Positions 1-7,853 of a stretch of 64,000 nucleotides of DNA are shown piece after piece. How positions within the stretch are numbered: position 1 is the first letter of the stretch; every line of letters starts with the position of its first letter. The DNA comes from Phycisphaerales bacterium (GTDB taxonomy: Bacteria > Planctomycetota > Phycisphaerae > Tepidisphaerales > Tepidisphaeraceae), in contig JADLCB010000014.1 of assembly GCA_020847375.1 (NCBI GenBank), positions 1 to 64,000 of the forward strand, in the 5' to 3' direction. A program made the translations under genes and the position numbers. Below the pieces are notes generated by a model. It was not told the DNA's origin. It did not search any database and was given only the letters and a program-made list of their open reading frames with translations.

Positions 1-105
1 CCGGCGGAAATCAGCCGAATTCAACATTTGATGGAGATGATGCGTCAGGCCGAGCCTGCGCCGACTCCAGCGCCTGAAGCCACGGCGTCCACGGAAGGAC
101 TTTGA
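1..105 (+). CDS. C-terminal end of an upstream flagellar-cluster protein (partial)
   Basis: The window opens inside an open frame that stops with TGA at 103-105. The visible 34 residues contain a short amphipathic stretch (ISRIQHLMEMMRQAEP) followed by a Pro/Ala-rich tail. The stop shares a base with the ATG of the fliK-like gene (TGATG), so the two are translationally coupled and probably in one flagellar operon. In flagellar clusters the gene before fliK is often fliJ or a MotE-like chaperone, but the visible tail is too short to decide. The identity is inference only. Confidence 0.5.
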   Translation, partial: PAEISRIQHLMEMMRQAEPAPTPAPEATASTEGL

Positions 106-1694
106 TGCCCCCCACGTTGGTTGCACAACTCACAACTGCTGCGAACGCTGTTTCGTCGAATCTGCGTAAATCATCGGGTTATAACGGAACATCTTTCCAG
201 GACACGCTTGACGATGTTCGCCAGTTGCAACAACCGGCGGTCAATAGCGCGGCATCGGCCAGTTCCGCCCGACCAGAGTCCAGAGCCAGCGATAAAGCGG
301 GTGAGTTGGAGAAAACAAAGCAATCCACGCAATCGACCCGATCCGACAAATCAAACAAATCGTCGCGGCGTCGCACTGAGACGCAGCGCTCGGAGGATCA
401 AGCTCAAACGACGGATGCTTCGGCGCGTTCGAAAAAGTGCGATGATACGCCTGATCCAACAGAAATAACTGATGGTCAGCCATCCGACCTGCTGGCGGAG
501 AGTGACCAGTCATCGGATGGGGATAAAACCGCCGAGCCGCAGCAGGCAGATCAGGAAGCGGCAGCGATGGGGTTGGCGTTGGTCGCCGGCGGGATGCAGC
601 CTGGTCAAACTGGCCCGTTGCCGACAGAGGCAGCGGCGATGGAGCAGGGCCAAGCCACCAATACAGCGTCGTCTGCGGCGGGTGCAGCGCCGCTTGGGGC
701 ACAGATCGCGGATGGAAAAGCGATTGACGATGATTCAGGGGCAGCGACCGACGAGAATAAACTGGCGAAGACCGACGGCGAAACTGCAAGTAAAATCAAA
801 AGTGCTGAGGCCGGGAAGATTGATCTGACCAAGTTGGCGGATCTGTCCAAATCAGGCCAGACAACAGCGCCGACGGCGGTGGCTGGTTCGGTCGTGGCGC
901 ATCATGCGGCGGTTGCAACGTCAGCAGCTTCTGCCGGTCCGCAGTCGGTAGCGACGGAGAACCCCCAGGCCATTGGCGCGATATCAGAGGCGACGGGCGA
1001 AGGGATGGCGGAACAGCCGGACGCGGGTGAGGGCGAACCGTCAGCCGATCTGGCGGCGGGGCATTCAGCGGCGGGCCGCGCTGGTGATCGTCAGAGCGCA
1101 TCAAACATCAATGATATTTTTGCCCGCGAATTGGATCATGCCCTGGAGGCGGCGGGCAAACCGCACGGCGGAGATTCAGCCACTGCGGATGTCAAAATGC
1201 CTGTAGGAAATAACCACCTGTCAACCAAGGGGGATGCGCCTTCGCCGCTGCGCAGCTTTGTACAGGAAAATCACGAAAATATCGTCAGTGCGGTGCGGAC
1301 GCAGCTTCTGCCCAGTGGTGGAACGATGCGCATTCGCCTGTCTCCGGGCGATCTGGGGCAGATGCAGATCAACGTGCGCGTTACGGATGGAATGCTGTCA
1401 GCTTCGTTCCAGACCAGCAGCGATGATGCGGCCCGGTTGCTCAGCCATAGTTTATCGCAGCTCAAAACAGCCTTGGAAGCGCAGGGGGTCAATATCGACC
1501 GCATTCATGTTGATTCGACGCTGCGCCCGGCGCCGTCGAGTCAAAATGAAGGTGGCGGCTCGCAGCAGCAGGATCAATCCTGGCGTCAGCAGCAACAGGA
1601 AACGATGCACCAACAGCAACAACGCCGCCATTTGCTCAACCGGATGTGGCAGCGCATGGCTGGTGGTGGCGACCCGCTGGATCTGGTGGCGTAA
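105..1694 (+). CDS. fliK: Flagellar hook-length control protein FliK
   Basis: This protein acts as the molecular ruler that sets hook length and switches the flagellar type III secretion apparatus from hook to filament substrates; it is itself exported. The first ~380 residues are a low-complexity Ala/Ser/Gln/Asp-rich stretch, as usual for the poorly conserved FliK N-terminal ruler region. The C-terminal domain (about residues 390-475, Flg_hook family) is clear, with GTMRIRLSPGDLGQMQI and LKTALEAQGVNI. A Gln-rich tail follows. ATG at 105 is preferred: it overlaps the upstream stop (TGATG) and has GGAAGG a few bases before it. A TTG at 102 is also in frame. The position downstream of a coupled gene supports a flagellar operon. 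The domain call is firm; the length of the ruler region is not comparable to other species. Confidence 0.88.
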   Translation: MPPTLVAQLTTAANAVSSNLRKSSGYNGTSFQDTLDDVRQLQQPAVNSAASASSARPESRASDKAGELEKTKQSTQSTRSDKSNKSSRRRTETQRSEDQAQTTDASARSKKCDDTPDPTEITDGQPSDLLAESDQSSDGDKTAEPQQADQEAAAMGLALVAGGMQPGQTGPLPTEAAAMEQGQATNTASSAAGAAPLGAQIADGKAIDDDSGAATDENKLAKTDGETASKIKSAEAGKIDLTKLADLSKSGQTTAPTAVAGSVVAHHAAVATSAASAGPQSVATENPQAIGAISEATGEGMAEQPDAGEGEPSADLAAGHSAAGRAGDRQSASNINDIFARELDHALEAAGKPHGGDSATADVKMPVGNNHLSTKGDAPSPLRSFVQENHENIVSAVRTQLLPSGGTMRIRLSPGDLGQMQINVRVTDGMLSASFQTSSDDAARLLSHSLSQLKTALEAQGVNIDRIHVDSTLRPAPSSQNEGGGSQQQDQSWRQQQQETMHQQQQRRHLLNRMWQRMAGGGDPLDLVA

Positions 1695-1825
1695 GGGATC
1701 GGACAACGCCGCGGTTGCGCGTTGCGACGGCGGCGCATCCACGGCGCAAGCAGATTTGAACGATCAGCCGATCCGGGGAATTGCAGGCGGACGACATTTG
1801 ACGGGTGGCGGGGGTCTGCGTTCTG

Positions 1826-3169
1826 ATGCACATCATGTGGCGTGTGTTGGGTTTGATTCTTCTGTTATCTTCGATGGCGCTGGCGGGTGTTGACGGATTG
1901 AACGGCCAGTCGGCGGATCAGTCGCTGCGCGTTTATCTGATGACGATTGGCCCGGGTGGTCTGGCGTATGAACGTTTCGGGCATAATCAGATCTGGGTGC
2001 ATGACCCGCAGGCAAAAACAGATATTGCCTATAACTACGGTGTTTTTGATTTTGAACAGGAGAATTTTTTCTGGCGATTCATCCAGGGGCGGATGTTGTA
2101 TCAGTGTCAGGCGATCGATGCGGGGTTGATCGAGCGGATGTATCGTCAGGCGAATCCGGATTTACCGGCGGACATCGGGGCGGATTACTGGCTGGCAGCG
2201 GGGTATATGGCGGATGGCCGGTCGGTGTGGGTGCAGGAGCTGAATCTGCAACCGGCGCACAAGCGGGCGCTGGCTGATTTTCTGGCGTGGAACGCCCACT
2301 CGCCGAACAACGAATACCGGTACGATTATTACCGTGACAACTGTTCGACGCGCGTTCGTGATGCGCTGGATGGGCCAAAGGTGCTGGACGGGCAGTTGCG
2401 CCAGCAGTTGGAAGGTCAACCAGCGCAGGGGACCTATCGCTGGCATACGCGCCGGTTGACGCAGGAGGATGTGCCGTTGTATGTGGCGCTGTATACGGTG
2501 CTGGGGGAAGGGGCGGATGTTGCGATCAATGCGTGGCAGGAGACTTTTTTGCCAGTACGGTTGATGGAGCAGTTGCGCGGATTGAAGGTGAAAGGGGCTG
2601 ATGGCCGGGCGCAGCCGTTGGTTCAGCGCGAGTACCAGTTGTATGCCAGCAAGTTGTATCAGGAGCAGGCGCAACCGCCGCGCTATTGGTGGCTGGCGGG
2701 GCTGGCGATCGGCGTGGGGCTGGGAGGTGTGATTGTGGGGTTCAGTTCATGGGGCGGACGCAAGCTGATCTGGCGACTGGTGGCGGGCGGCTTAATTTCA
2801 GCCTGGTCGCTGCTGGCGGGTACAGGCGGTTTGATTCAGACCTGGGCGTGGTTTACCGATCATGTGGTGGGTTACTGGAATGAGAACTGGTTGCAGTGCA
2901 ATCCGGTGTCGCTGGTTTTAGCCATCGTCGTGTTCTGGGTTGTTCTGCCGGCATTGCCATCATCGCATGGTCGGCGGGGAACGATGAGCCTGATCGCTTA
3001 TTGGTGCAGCCTGATGGCGCTGGGGCTGAGTATTTTAGGGCTGGTGATCAAATTGTTGCCGTGGTTTGATCAGGCGAATGTCGAACTGATTTGCCTGGCA
3101 TTACCGCTGCATGCGGGGATTTTCATGGCGATACGGCTGCGCAGCTCAAGGCGGGCGCAGCGGCGATGA
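1826..3169 (+). CDS. DUF4105 / Lnb-type N-terminal domain membrane protein
   Basis: A secretion signal or N-terminal anchor (MWRVLGLILLLSS) is followed by a DUF4105 domain (Lnb N-terminal periplasmic family, about residues 35-230). Its hallmark residues are present: His53 in the FGHNQIWV motif and Cys173 in DNCSTR. In Enterococcus the Lnb family acts as a lipoprotein intramolecular acyltransferase using a Cys/His pair; whether this homologue does so is unknown. The C-terminal ~180 residues hold about five hydrophobic segments (from YWWLAGLAIGVGLGG to LICLALPLHAGIFMAI), so the domain is probably held at the outer face of the inner membrane. ATG 1826 was chosen over the GTG at 1805 and the ATG at 1835 because a G-rich stretch (GGGTGGCGGGGG) lies at suitable distance. 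It stands alone between fliK and a gene on the other strand. Confidence 0.75.
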   Translation: MHIMWRVLGLILLLSSMALAGVDGLNGQSADQSLRVYLMTIGPGGLAYERFGHNQIWVHDPQAKTDIAYNYGVFDFEQENFFWRFIQGRMLYQCQAIDAGLIERMYRQANPDLPADIGADYWLAAGYMADGRSVWVQELNLQPAHKRALADFLAWNAHSPNNEYRYDYYRDNCSTRVRDALDGPKVLDGQLRQQLEGQPAQGTYRWHTRRLTQEDVPLYVALYTVLGEGADVAINAWQETFLPVRLMEQLRGLKVKGADGRAQPLVQREYQLYASKLYQEQAQPPRYWWLAGLAIGVGLGGVIVGFSSWGGRKLIWRLVAGGLISAWSLLAGTGGLIQTWAWFTDHVVGYWNENWLQCNPVSLVLAIVVFWVVLPALPSSHGRRGTMSLIAYWCSLMALGLSILGLVIKLLPWFDQANVELICLALPLHAGIFMAIRLRSSRRAQRR

Positions 3170-3260
3170 CCTGAAACGGCGGCGTGACTGGGGGCAGAAT
3201 ACGATGCGGCGACTGAGCGAAGACGATCGCTGAATTGCAACTGGTGGCGAGGGAGTTTAT

Positions 3261-4034
3261 CTACGCCTTGACACCCCAATCCCTCAGATGTTCAAAGCTG
3301 GTTTGCAACGACAGGAAGGGATCACGGTAGCATTCATCCTGCTCGACAATGAACCATTGTGTGCCGGCCTGTTTGGCGGCAATGAGAATACCGGGCCAGT
3401 TGAGGTTGCCTTCGCCGACTTCAGCCATGAACTGTTTGCGGGCAAGGGTGATAGCCATGTCTTTGAAGTGAATCGCAGGCAGGCGTGTGGCGCAGCGATT
3501 GATCCACTGGACGGGGTCGCCGCCGCCGTGGGTGATCCAGTAGACGTCAATTTCCATCCAGATGCTGGGATCGAAGTTTTCCAGCAGGATCTGCAGCGCG
3601 GTTTGTCCGTTAAAATGGGCCAGTTCATGGCTATGATTGTGATATCCCAACCGCAGGCCGGACGCGGCGAATTTTTTAGCCAGGTCATTGTACTGATGAG
3701 CGAAATCCAGCCAGGTCTGCTGTGTAACCGGTGTCTTGTCGGAGGGAGGGGAGAACCCGCCAATGGCGGTGAGCTGGCAATCCCAAAGCAGGTGTTCATC
3801 AATGACGGCCTGCGTCTGATTCTGCATGCGATCCAGCGAAGTGTGGGTGGCGCAGCAGGTTAAACCTTCGCCCTTGAGAATGGCAGCCAGCTCGTGCGGA
3901 TCGATCTTGCCCAGCGCTGAGAGCTGGACAGCGTTGTAACCGATTTTTTTGACTCGTCGCAGCGTGGATTTAATGTCAGCGGGCGTTTTGGTGTAATCGC
4001 GTAAAGTGTACATCTGGGCAGCAAGTGTCGGCAT
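3261..4034 (-). CDS. Sugar phosphate isomerase/epimerase (xylose isomerase-like TIM barrel)
   Basis: A 257-residue TIM-barrel protein of the AP endonuclease 2 / xylose isomerase-like family. It starts MPTLAAQMYTLRDYTK. Likely metal and substrate ligands are visible along the barrel: YHNHSHEL, MEIDVYW (Glu/Asp), HFKDMA and VEQDEC. Such proteins isomerise or epimerise sugars or polyols, usually with a divalent metal; the substrate cannot be read from sequence. Start at 4034 was preferred because the ~50 residues encoded further upstream are not family-like. The gene is monocistronic and diverges from the 4524 gene across a repeat-rich spacer. Confidence 0.82.
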   Translation of the reverse strand: MPTLAAQMYTLRDYTKTPADIKSTLRRVKKIGYNAVQLSALGKIDPHELAAILKGEGLTCCATHTSLDRMQNQTQAVIDEHLLWDCQLTAIGGFSPPSDKTPVTQQTWLDFAHQYNDLAKKFAASGLRLGYHNHSHELAHFNGQTALQILLENFDPSIWMEIDVYWITHGGGDPVQWINRCATRLPAIHFKDMAITLARKQFMAEVGEGNLNWPGILIAAKQAGTQWFIVEQDECYRDPFLSLQTSFEHLRDWGVKA

Positions 4035-4176
4035 GATTTTATCTTTATTCACAAGAGGATTAATTCGAGATTGAATAGTCACAAACGGGGTGGATAGAGA
4101 ATAAACCCGAGTATTATTGATGCAAGAGTTGCCTGCCGTAATTACGTGCAAATGTGTGATCGAGCAGGTTGGAACG

Positions 4177-4245
4177 CAGGGCTTTCGCAAGTAGCCCGCG
4201 GGGGTCGATGTATTAACGAGCCGCGACCGTCAGGGAGCGGTGATC
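4177..4245 (+). repeat. Dispersed repeat, copy 1 (inverted relative to copy at 63932-64000)
   Basis: These 69 bases match, on the opposite strand, the last 69 bases of the window with only five mismatches by eye. The core is GAGCCGCGACCGTCAGGGAG. Two intergenic copies nearly 60 kb apart point to a genome-wide REP-like family; similar GC-rich cores are, from memory, common in planctomycete intergenic DNA (inference). No coding potential is seen here. Confidence 0.75.
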
Positions 4246-4279
4246 GGCTCAAAACCGCTCCCTGACGGTCGCGGCTCGT
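4216..4279. repeat. Long perfect palindrome (26-bp arms, 12-nt loop)
   Basis: Bases 4216-4241 are the exact reverse complement of 4254-4279, with GATCGGCTCAAA between them. The left arm is the end of the dispersed repeat, and the right arm is a second, truncated copy in inverted orientation. The pair could form a very stable hairpin or cruciform. It lies between two divergent genes (starts 4034 minus and 4524 plus), so it is not a terminator for either; a REP/BIME-like paired element fits better. Confidence 0.85.
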
Positions 4280-4286
4280 AAGAGAT

Positions 4287-4399
4287 TGCCTATCGGACGC
4301 CTGCTTGCGTTTGCCCTGGGTTGGAACGCCACGGCAACATCCGATAATTGCTCAAACGCAAAAAGAGGTTATGATCTGAGGCAAGTCGTCCGATAAGGC
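4287..4399. repeat. Nested inverted repeats in the intergenic spacer
   Basis: An outer pair (GCCTATCGGACG near 4288-4299 against CGTCCGATAAGGC at 4387-4399, 9 bp perfect within it) encloses an inner perfect 8-bp pair (TGCGTTTG at 4306-4313, CAAACGCA at 4353-4360). The element follows the palindrome directly and lies upstream of the 4524 gene. It could be a structured 5' leader, a small RNA or a decayed mobile element; nothing in it codes convincingly. Confidence 0.4.
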
Positions 4400-4523
4400 G
4401 AATGGAGTTGCTGTAATCGACGAAAGCCAGTCTTGCGTCTGCGACAGGATGAGCGCAAAAGTTTTGCGACTTGCACCAGCCTGTTGATGCGCTGGCGAAT
4501 GTGCGCCGGCTCAAGGAGTCAGC

Positions 4524-5243
4524 ATGGGCCAATCAAGTATTGATCTTCCCGATCCAATGCAGGTTGAAGGTGTACAGGCCGTACAGAATGCGGACGATCT
4601 GTTGTCGCAACTGGCGGGCAATGAGATTGACCGGCTGCTGGCGGAAAACCACGATGGAGCAGCCGAGGGGGAAGCAGAATCATCAGTCGATTATTCGGGG
4701 CACGATAATTCGTCTCAGGTATCCACCCACCAGCAGACATCCGCGCGTGATGAGTCGTCGATGAACGCCAGCCTGGCTGATGATGCGGCCCGGCAGCGGT
4801 CAGCCGATTCATCGGCAGAGTTGGCCGAGATTTTGTCATCATCGGATGGGGTCAAGCCATCTGCGGCGGGGCGTGAACCGGATGATGAACCGGAGCGTCT
4901 GAGCAGTGCTGATGAATCTTCCCGTGTAACGGATGAACGCCAAGCCCTGGCAGATTCTTCCATCGAAGGTTTAACGGGAGTCAGCCAGACGGATTTGCTC
5001 GGACAGATGCAGGCAGCCAACGAGGTGGAGCTGCCGGATGTTCTGAATGAAGTGCTGGCAGGTTCAGCCGAAACGCAGGGTCGGTCGTCGCTGGTGGTGC
5101 GGATTTTGGATTGGGTGAACAGCCCGTTCGACGGGCTGGATGAGCGGACACGATCGCTGCTGGGGAAGGTGGCGATTGTGACGCTGATCAACGCGGTGGC
5201 GGCGATTTGTTACATCTTGTTTTGGCGCGGTCGGGGAGGCTGA
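4524..5243 (+). CDS. Hypothetical acidic protein with C-terminal membrane anchor
   Basis: I do not recognise this 239-residue protein. It starts at ATG 4524 behind a strong AAGGAG. The N-terminus has a short ordered-looking block (NADDLLSQLAGNEIDRLLAE). This is followed by ~130 residues rich in Ser, Asp, Glu and Ala that look disordered. A second block (TGVSQTDLLGQMQAANEVEL, then LPDVLNEVL) precedes an amphipathic stretch and one hydrophobic segment near the C-terminus (VAIVTLINAVAAICYILFW). No signal peptide is visible, so the likely topology is a cytoplasmic body with a C-terminal tail anchor. The upstream spacer is rich in inverted repeats and may hold its regulatory signals. No enzymatic motif is seen. 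Confidence 0.75.
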   Translation: MGQSSIDLPDPMQVEGVQAVQNADDLLSQLAGNEIDRLLAENHDGAAEGEAESSVDYSGHDNSSQVSTHQQTSARDESSMNASLADDAARQRSADSSAELAEILSSSDGVKPSAAGREPDDEPERLSSADESSRVTDERQALADSSIEGLTGVSQTDLLGQMQAANEVELPDVLNEVLAGSAETQGRSSLVVRILDWVNSPFDGLDERTRSLLGKVAIVTLINAVAAICYILFWRGRGG

Positions 5244-5306
5244 GCGCCGTCGAGTCGTCGCCGAATGCGTTAAATACGCCGGATACGTCGAGTATGGGGG
5301 GGCACG

Positions 5307-6254
5307 TCAAGGGGCGGGGTATTGCGGTTTGCGCCCCTGCAGCACGTTGACAATATCGCGCACGACCCAGCTCATGTTGAGCTGAGCAGTTCCGGTGCGC
5401 GATGCCAGATGGGGCGTGAGCAGCACATTGTCCATGCCAATCAGGGGGAAATCAGCCGGCGGGGGTTCGGGGGCGAAGACATCCAAGGCTGCACCAGCCA
5501 GGCGCTTGGCGCGGATTGCATTCGCCAGCGCCGCAGCGTCGAGCACTTCGCCGCGGCTGGTGTTGATGAGGATGGCACTCGGTTTCATCAGTGCCAGTTG
5601 GTCAGCGCTGACAAGATTTTCATTACCCGGTCGCATATCGACATGGATCGAGAGCACATCAGCCTGGCGGAACAGGGTTGATTGATCGACAGCAGTCGCG
5701 GGGAAGGGAGGGTTTTTGCTCAGCAGATCATTATAGATGACATTCATGCCAAAGCCGTTGGCGGCGATGCTGCCCAGACGATGGCCGACCCGACCCATGC
5801 CCAGAATGCCCAAGGTCAGTTCATTAAGCTGCACGCCGCGAACGCTGTTGCGGATGCGTTTGAATTCATCGGGCGCATAGGCGCTTTGGCGGAAGAAGCA
5901 CCAGGGGCGCAATAGTTGCAACATGAAACCGATCACAAAATCGCCGACAGCCCAGGTGTTGGCATCGGGGGTGTAGACCACTTCCACACCACGGCGGCGG
6001 CAGGCAGCGACATCGATATTTTCCAAACCGACACCGCCACGACCAACCACTTTAAGATTGGGCGCTTTGGCTAACAGGGTTTCGTTGACTTTGGTGTAGG
6101 TTCGGACGGACAGGCCGTTGGCCTTGTGCAGGGCAGTGTCAAAGTCAGGATCCGTGGTGCGAATTTCGCGCACGTCAACCTGTTCGTACAGCCATTTTAA
6201 CGGAATTGGATCAGATCCTTCGGTAACCAGGACAAGCGGTTTGGTGTCTTTCAT
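5307..6254 (-). CDS. D-isomer-specific 2-hydroxyacid dehydrogenase
   Basis: An NAD-dependent dehydrogenase of the phosphoglycerate/D-lactate dehydrogenase superfamily, 315 residues. The Rossmann motif GILGMGRVG is at about residues 149-157. The catalytic triad is in place: Arg234 (NTSRGEVLD), Glu263 (FAPEPPP) and His282 (LTPHLAS). The protein ends shortly after the catalytic half, without the C-terminal ACT domain of full SerA, so the substrate may be 3-phosphoglycerate, hydroxypyruvate/glyoxylate or another 2-oxoacid. ATG 6254 was chosen; a TTG six codons upstream is also open. The neighbour at 6282-6683 is on the same strand and upstream, so the two may be co-transcribed. Confidence 0.88.
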   Translation of the reverse strand: MKDTKPLVLVTEGSDPIPLKWLYEQVDVREIRTTDPDFDTALHKANGLSVRTYTKVNETLLAKAPNLKVVGRGGVGLENIDVAACRRRGVEVVYTPDANTWAVGDFVIGFMLQLLRPWCFFRQSAYAPDEFKRIRNSVRGVQLNELTLGILGMGRVGHRLGSIAANGFGMNVIYNDLLSKNPPFPATAVDQSTLFRQADVLSIHVDMRPGNENLVSADQLALMKPSAILINTSRGEVLDAAALANAIRAKRLAGAALDVFAPEPPPADFPLIGMDNVLLTPHLASRTGTAQLNMSWVVRDIVNVLQGRKPQYPAP

Positions 6255-6281
6255 GTTGTTGATCGGCCGCAATAAAAATAA

Positions 6282-6683
6282 TTATTGGTTTGCTGGCGGG
6301 GGCTGAAGATTCAGTCTGCGCTCATTGTTGGCAATCATGACGAAACTGGAGATGCCATTGACCGAGCCATCAGGATTGATGATCTGGATCGTGTAGTCGC
6401 CGGGATTCAAATAGATGCGGGCGCCATATTTGTTGCTTTCGTCCAGTTTGACCTCGATGGGGGACTGCAGGTTATTGCCCTGGACGCGAATCATCATTCC
6501 ATCAAGGGCGGGATTGCCTGATTCGATGACGACGACGGAGGACGGTTCGGGCGTTTCCAGCCAGTGCCAGTAAAGAATGCTGACAAAGGCGAAAAAGAGC
6601 AGGAACGCCGTGAGGATGCTCGTAAAGACAAACCACCGGCGGCTGGGCCGCTCTGGTTGCGAGCTTGTTGAAGTCTCAGTCAT
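6282..6683 (-). CDS. Small membrane-anchored protein with PEGA-like beta domain
   Basis: About 133 residues from ATG 6683 (an ATG at 6752 would add 23). After a polar N-terminus comes one hydrophobic segment (FVFTSILTAFLLFFAFVSI). This is followed by ~90 extracytoplasmic residues with a PEGA-like pattern, in which a beta-rich stretch ends in GARIYLNPGDYTIQI. PEGA-like modules often sit on envelope proteins, but the match is by eye only. The gene lies 27 bases upstream of the dehydrogenase on the same strand. Function unknown. Confidence 0.6.
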   Translation of the reverse strand: MTETSTSSQPERPSRRWFVFTSILTAFLLFFAFVSILYWHWLETPEPSSVVVIESGNPALDGMMIRVQGNNLQSPIEVKLDESNKYGARIYLNPGDYTIQIINPDGSVNGISSFVMIANNERRLNLQPPPANQ

Positions 6684-6788
6684 GGATGGCTTTACGGTGA
6701 ATAGAGTTCGGCGCGATCGTGTATTCGATGACACAATTATCGTCATCCGCAATAAATTGGCAATACAATCTACTGTATTCAGGTAATT

Positions 6789-7853
6789 TTACGGTTCGAG
6801 CCGTCCGATCTGATTGCCGCCGAGCCATTGCTGGCGGTCGCCGGCGGGCTGATCGAAGGTGGCGGTGATGGGTTGATGGTAGAGGTTCCAGATGAGATCG
6901 CGCAGGCGCGGGGTGGGCGACAGGGACGAAAGAGGCTGGGTGAGTGGTATGGCAGTGGGTGACAGGGTGGTGCGTGTGAAAAAAACAACGCTGCCACTGG
7001 CGGGGAGGTGGTACGTGAATGCCAGCGGCTGACCATCCGATCGGGCGAGCAGTTGCATGTTCAAGGCTTGACGATGCTGGCGGGAAAAAAAGATGGGATA
7101 CGTTTGATCCTGCCAGATCAACGCAGCAGACTGCGTACGGCGCGAAGTCTGAAAAGACCAGCGATCGAGTTGCCAGCGGTCATTATCGAGCGTGGCCAGT
7201 ACAGCACCCTGTGCGCTGGCGATGGGGGGATAAATCGAGGGCAGGAAAGCAGCCAGAATCGTTGCAGCGGCAATCAGCACAATAATGAGGCTTAGGGCAA
7301 GCTGGCGATGGGGAATCAAACTGGCGGCGATCAGCAGGGCGGCAAGGCTGATGGTCAGCGCGAGGATGTTCCAGCGAACGGCGGATGGCCAGACGGGTTT
7401 CCAGCCAAATATTGGGTGGTAGGCATACTCGCTGGTTAGTGCGCCGGCGGGGCCAGGCGCGGTAGTGGCGTGGCTGGTGGTGTCGGGGCGCAGCGGCTGG
7501 GGGTATGGTGTGACAGAATCGCCTTGAATGATGTGCAGGTTTGATAAGTGAGCGTCAACGACCAGTAGTTGCGTGGTTAAAAGAGGCGCAGGATGGTCGA
7601 TGATTGTGGGCAGAGCGCCGTCTGCTTCGAGGCGTAATTGGCTGGTGCTGGCAGCTCCGGTGATGGTGACACTGAGATATTGTCCCGGTTGATACCAGTT
7701 GCCGCGTGGCAGGGTGATGGTGATTTGCGCGTTGGTGGAGGCGGTCGCGCAAAGCAGCAGGACAAAGCTGAATAACCAATAGTGAGCCGATGGAATTATT
7801 CGGCGCAGCAGCTCCGTAACCCGTCGGGCGGAAGATGGATGACAGCCAGCCAT
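6789..7853 (-). CDS. Hypothetical membrane protein, translationally coupled to the debranching enzyme
   Basis: A 354-residue protein I cannot assign. It has an N-terminal hydrophobic signal (HYWLFSFVLLLCATASTNAQ, cleavage plausible after NAQ). A ~110-residue beta-rich extracytoplasmic region follows, then two close hydrophobic segments (WNILALTISLAALLIAASL and LALSLIIVLIAAATILAAF), and a second beta-rich C-terminal region. Its ATG shares a base with the stop of the upstream debranching gene (TAATG), which makes translational coupling likely. No sugar-binding or catalytic motif is recognised. Confidence 0.7.
   Translation of the reverse strand: MAGCHPSSARRVTELLRRIIPSAHYWLFSFVLLLCATASTNAQITITLPRGNWYQPGQYLSVTITGAASTSQLRLEADGALPTIIDHPAPLLTTQLLVVDAHLSNLHIIQGDSVTPYPQPLRPDTTSHATTAPGPAGALTSEYAYHPIFGWKPVWPSAVRWNILALTISLAALLIAASLIPHRQLALSLIIVLIAAATILAAFLPSIYPPIASAQGAVLATLDNDRWQLDRWSFQTSRRTQSAALIWQDQTYPIFFSRQHRQALNMQLLARSDGQPLAFTYHLPASGSVVFFTRTTLSPTAIPLTQPLSSLSPTPRLRDLIWNLYHQPITATFDQPAGDRQQWLGGNQIGRLEP

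Noticed and set aside
4290-4532. An 80-codon minus-strand frame in the repeat-rich spacer
   Set aside because: It runs through the inverted repeats, has no Shine-Dalgarno and no domain-like sequence.
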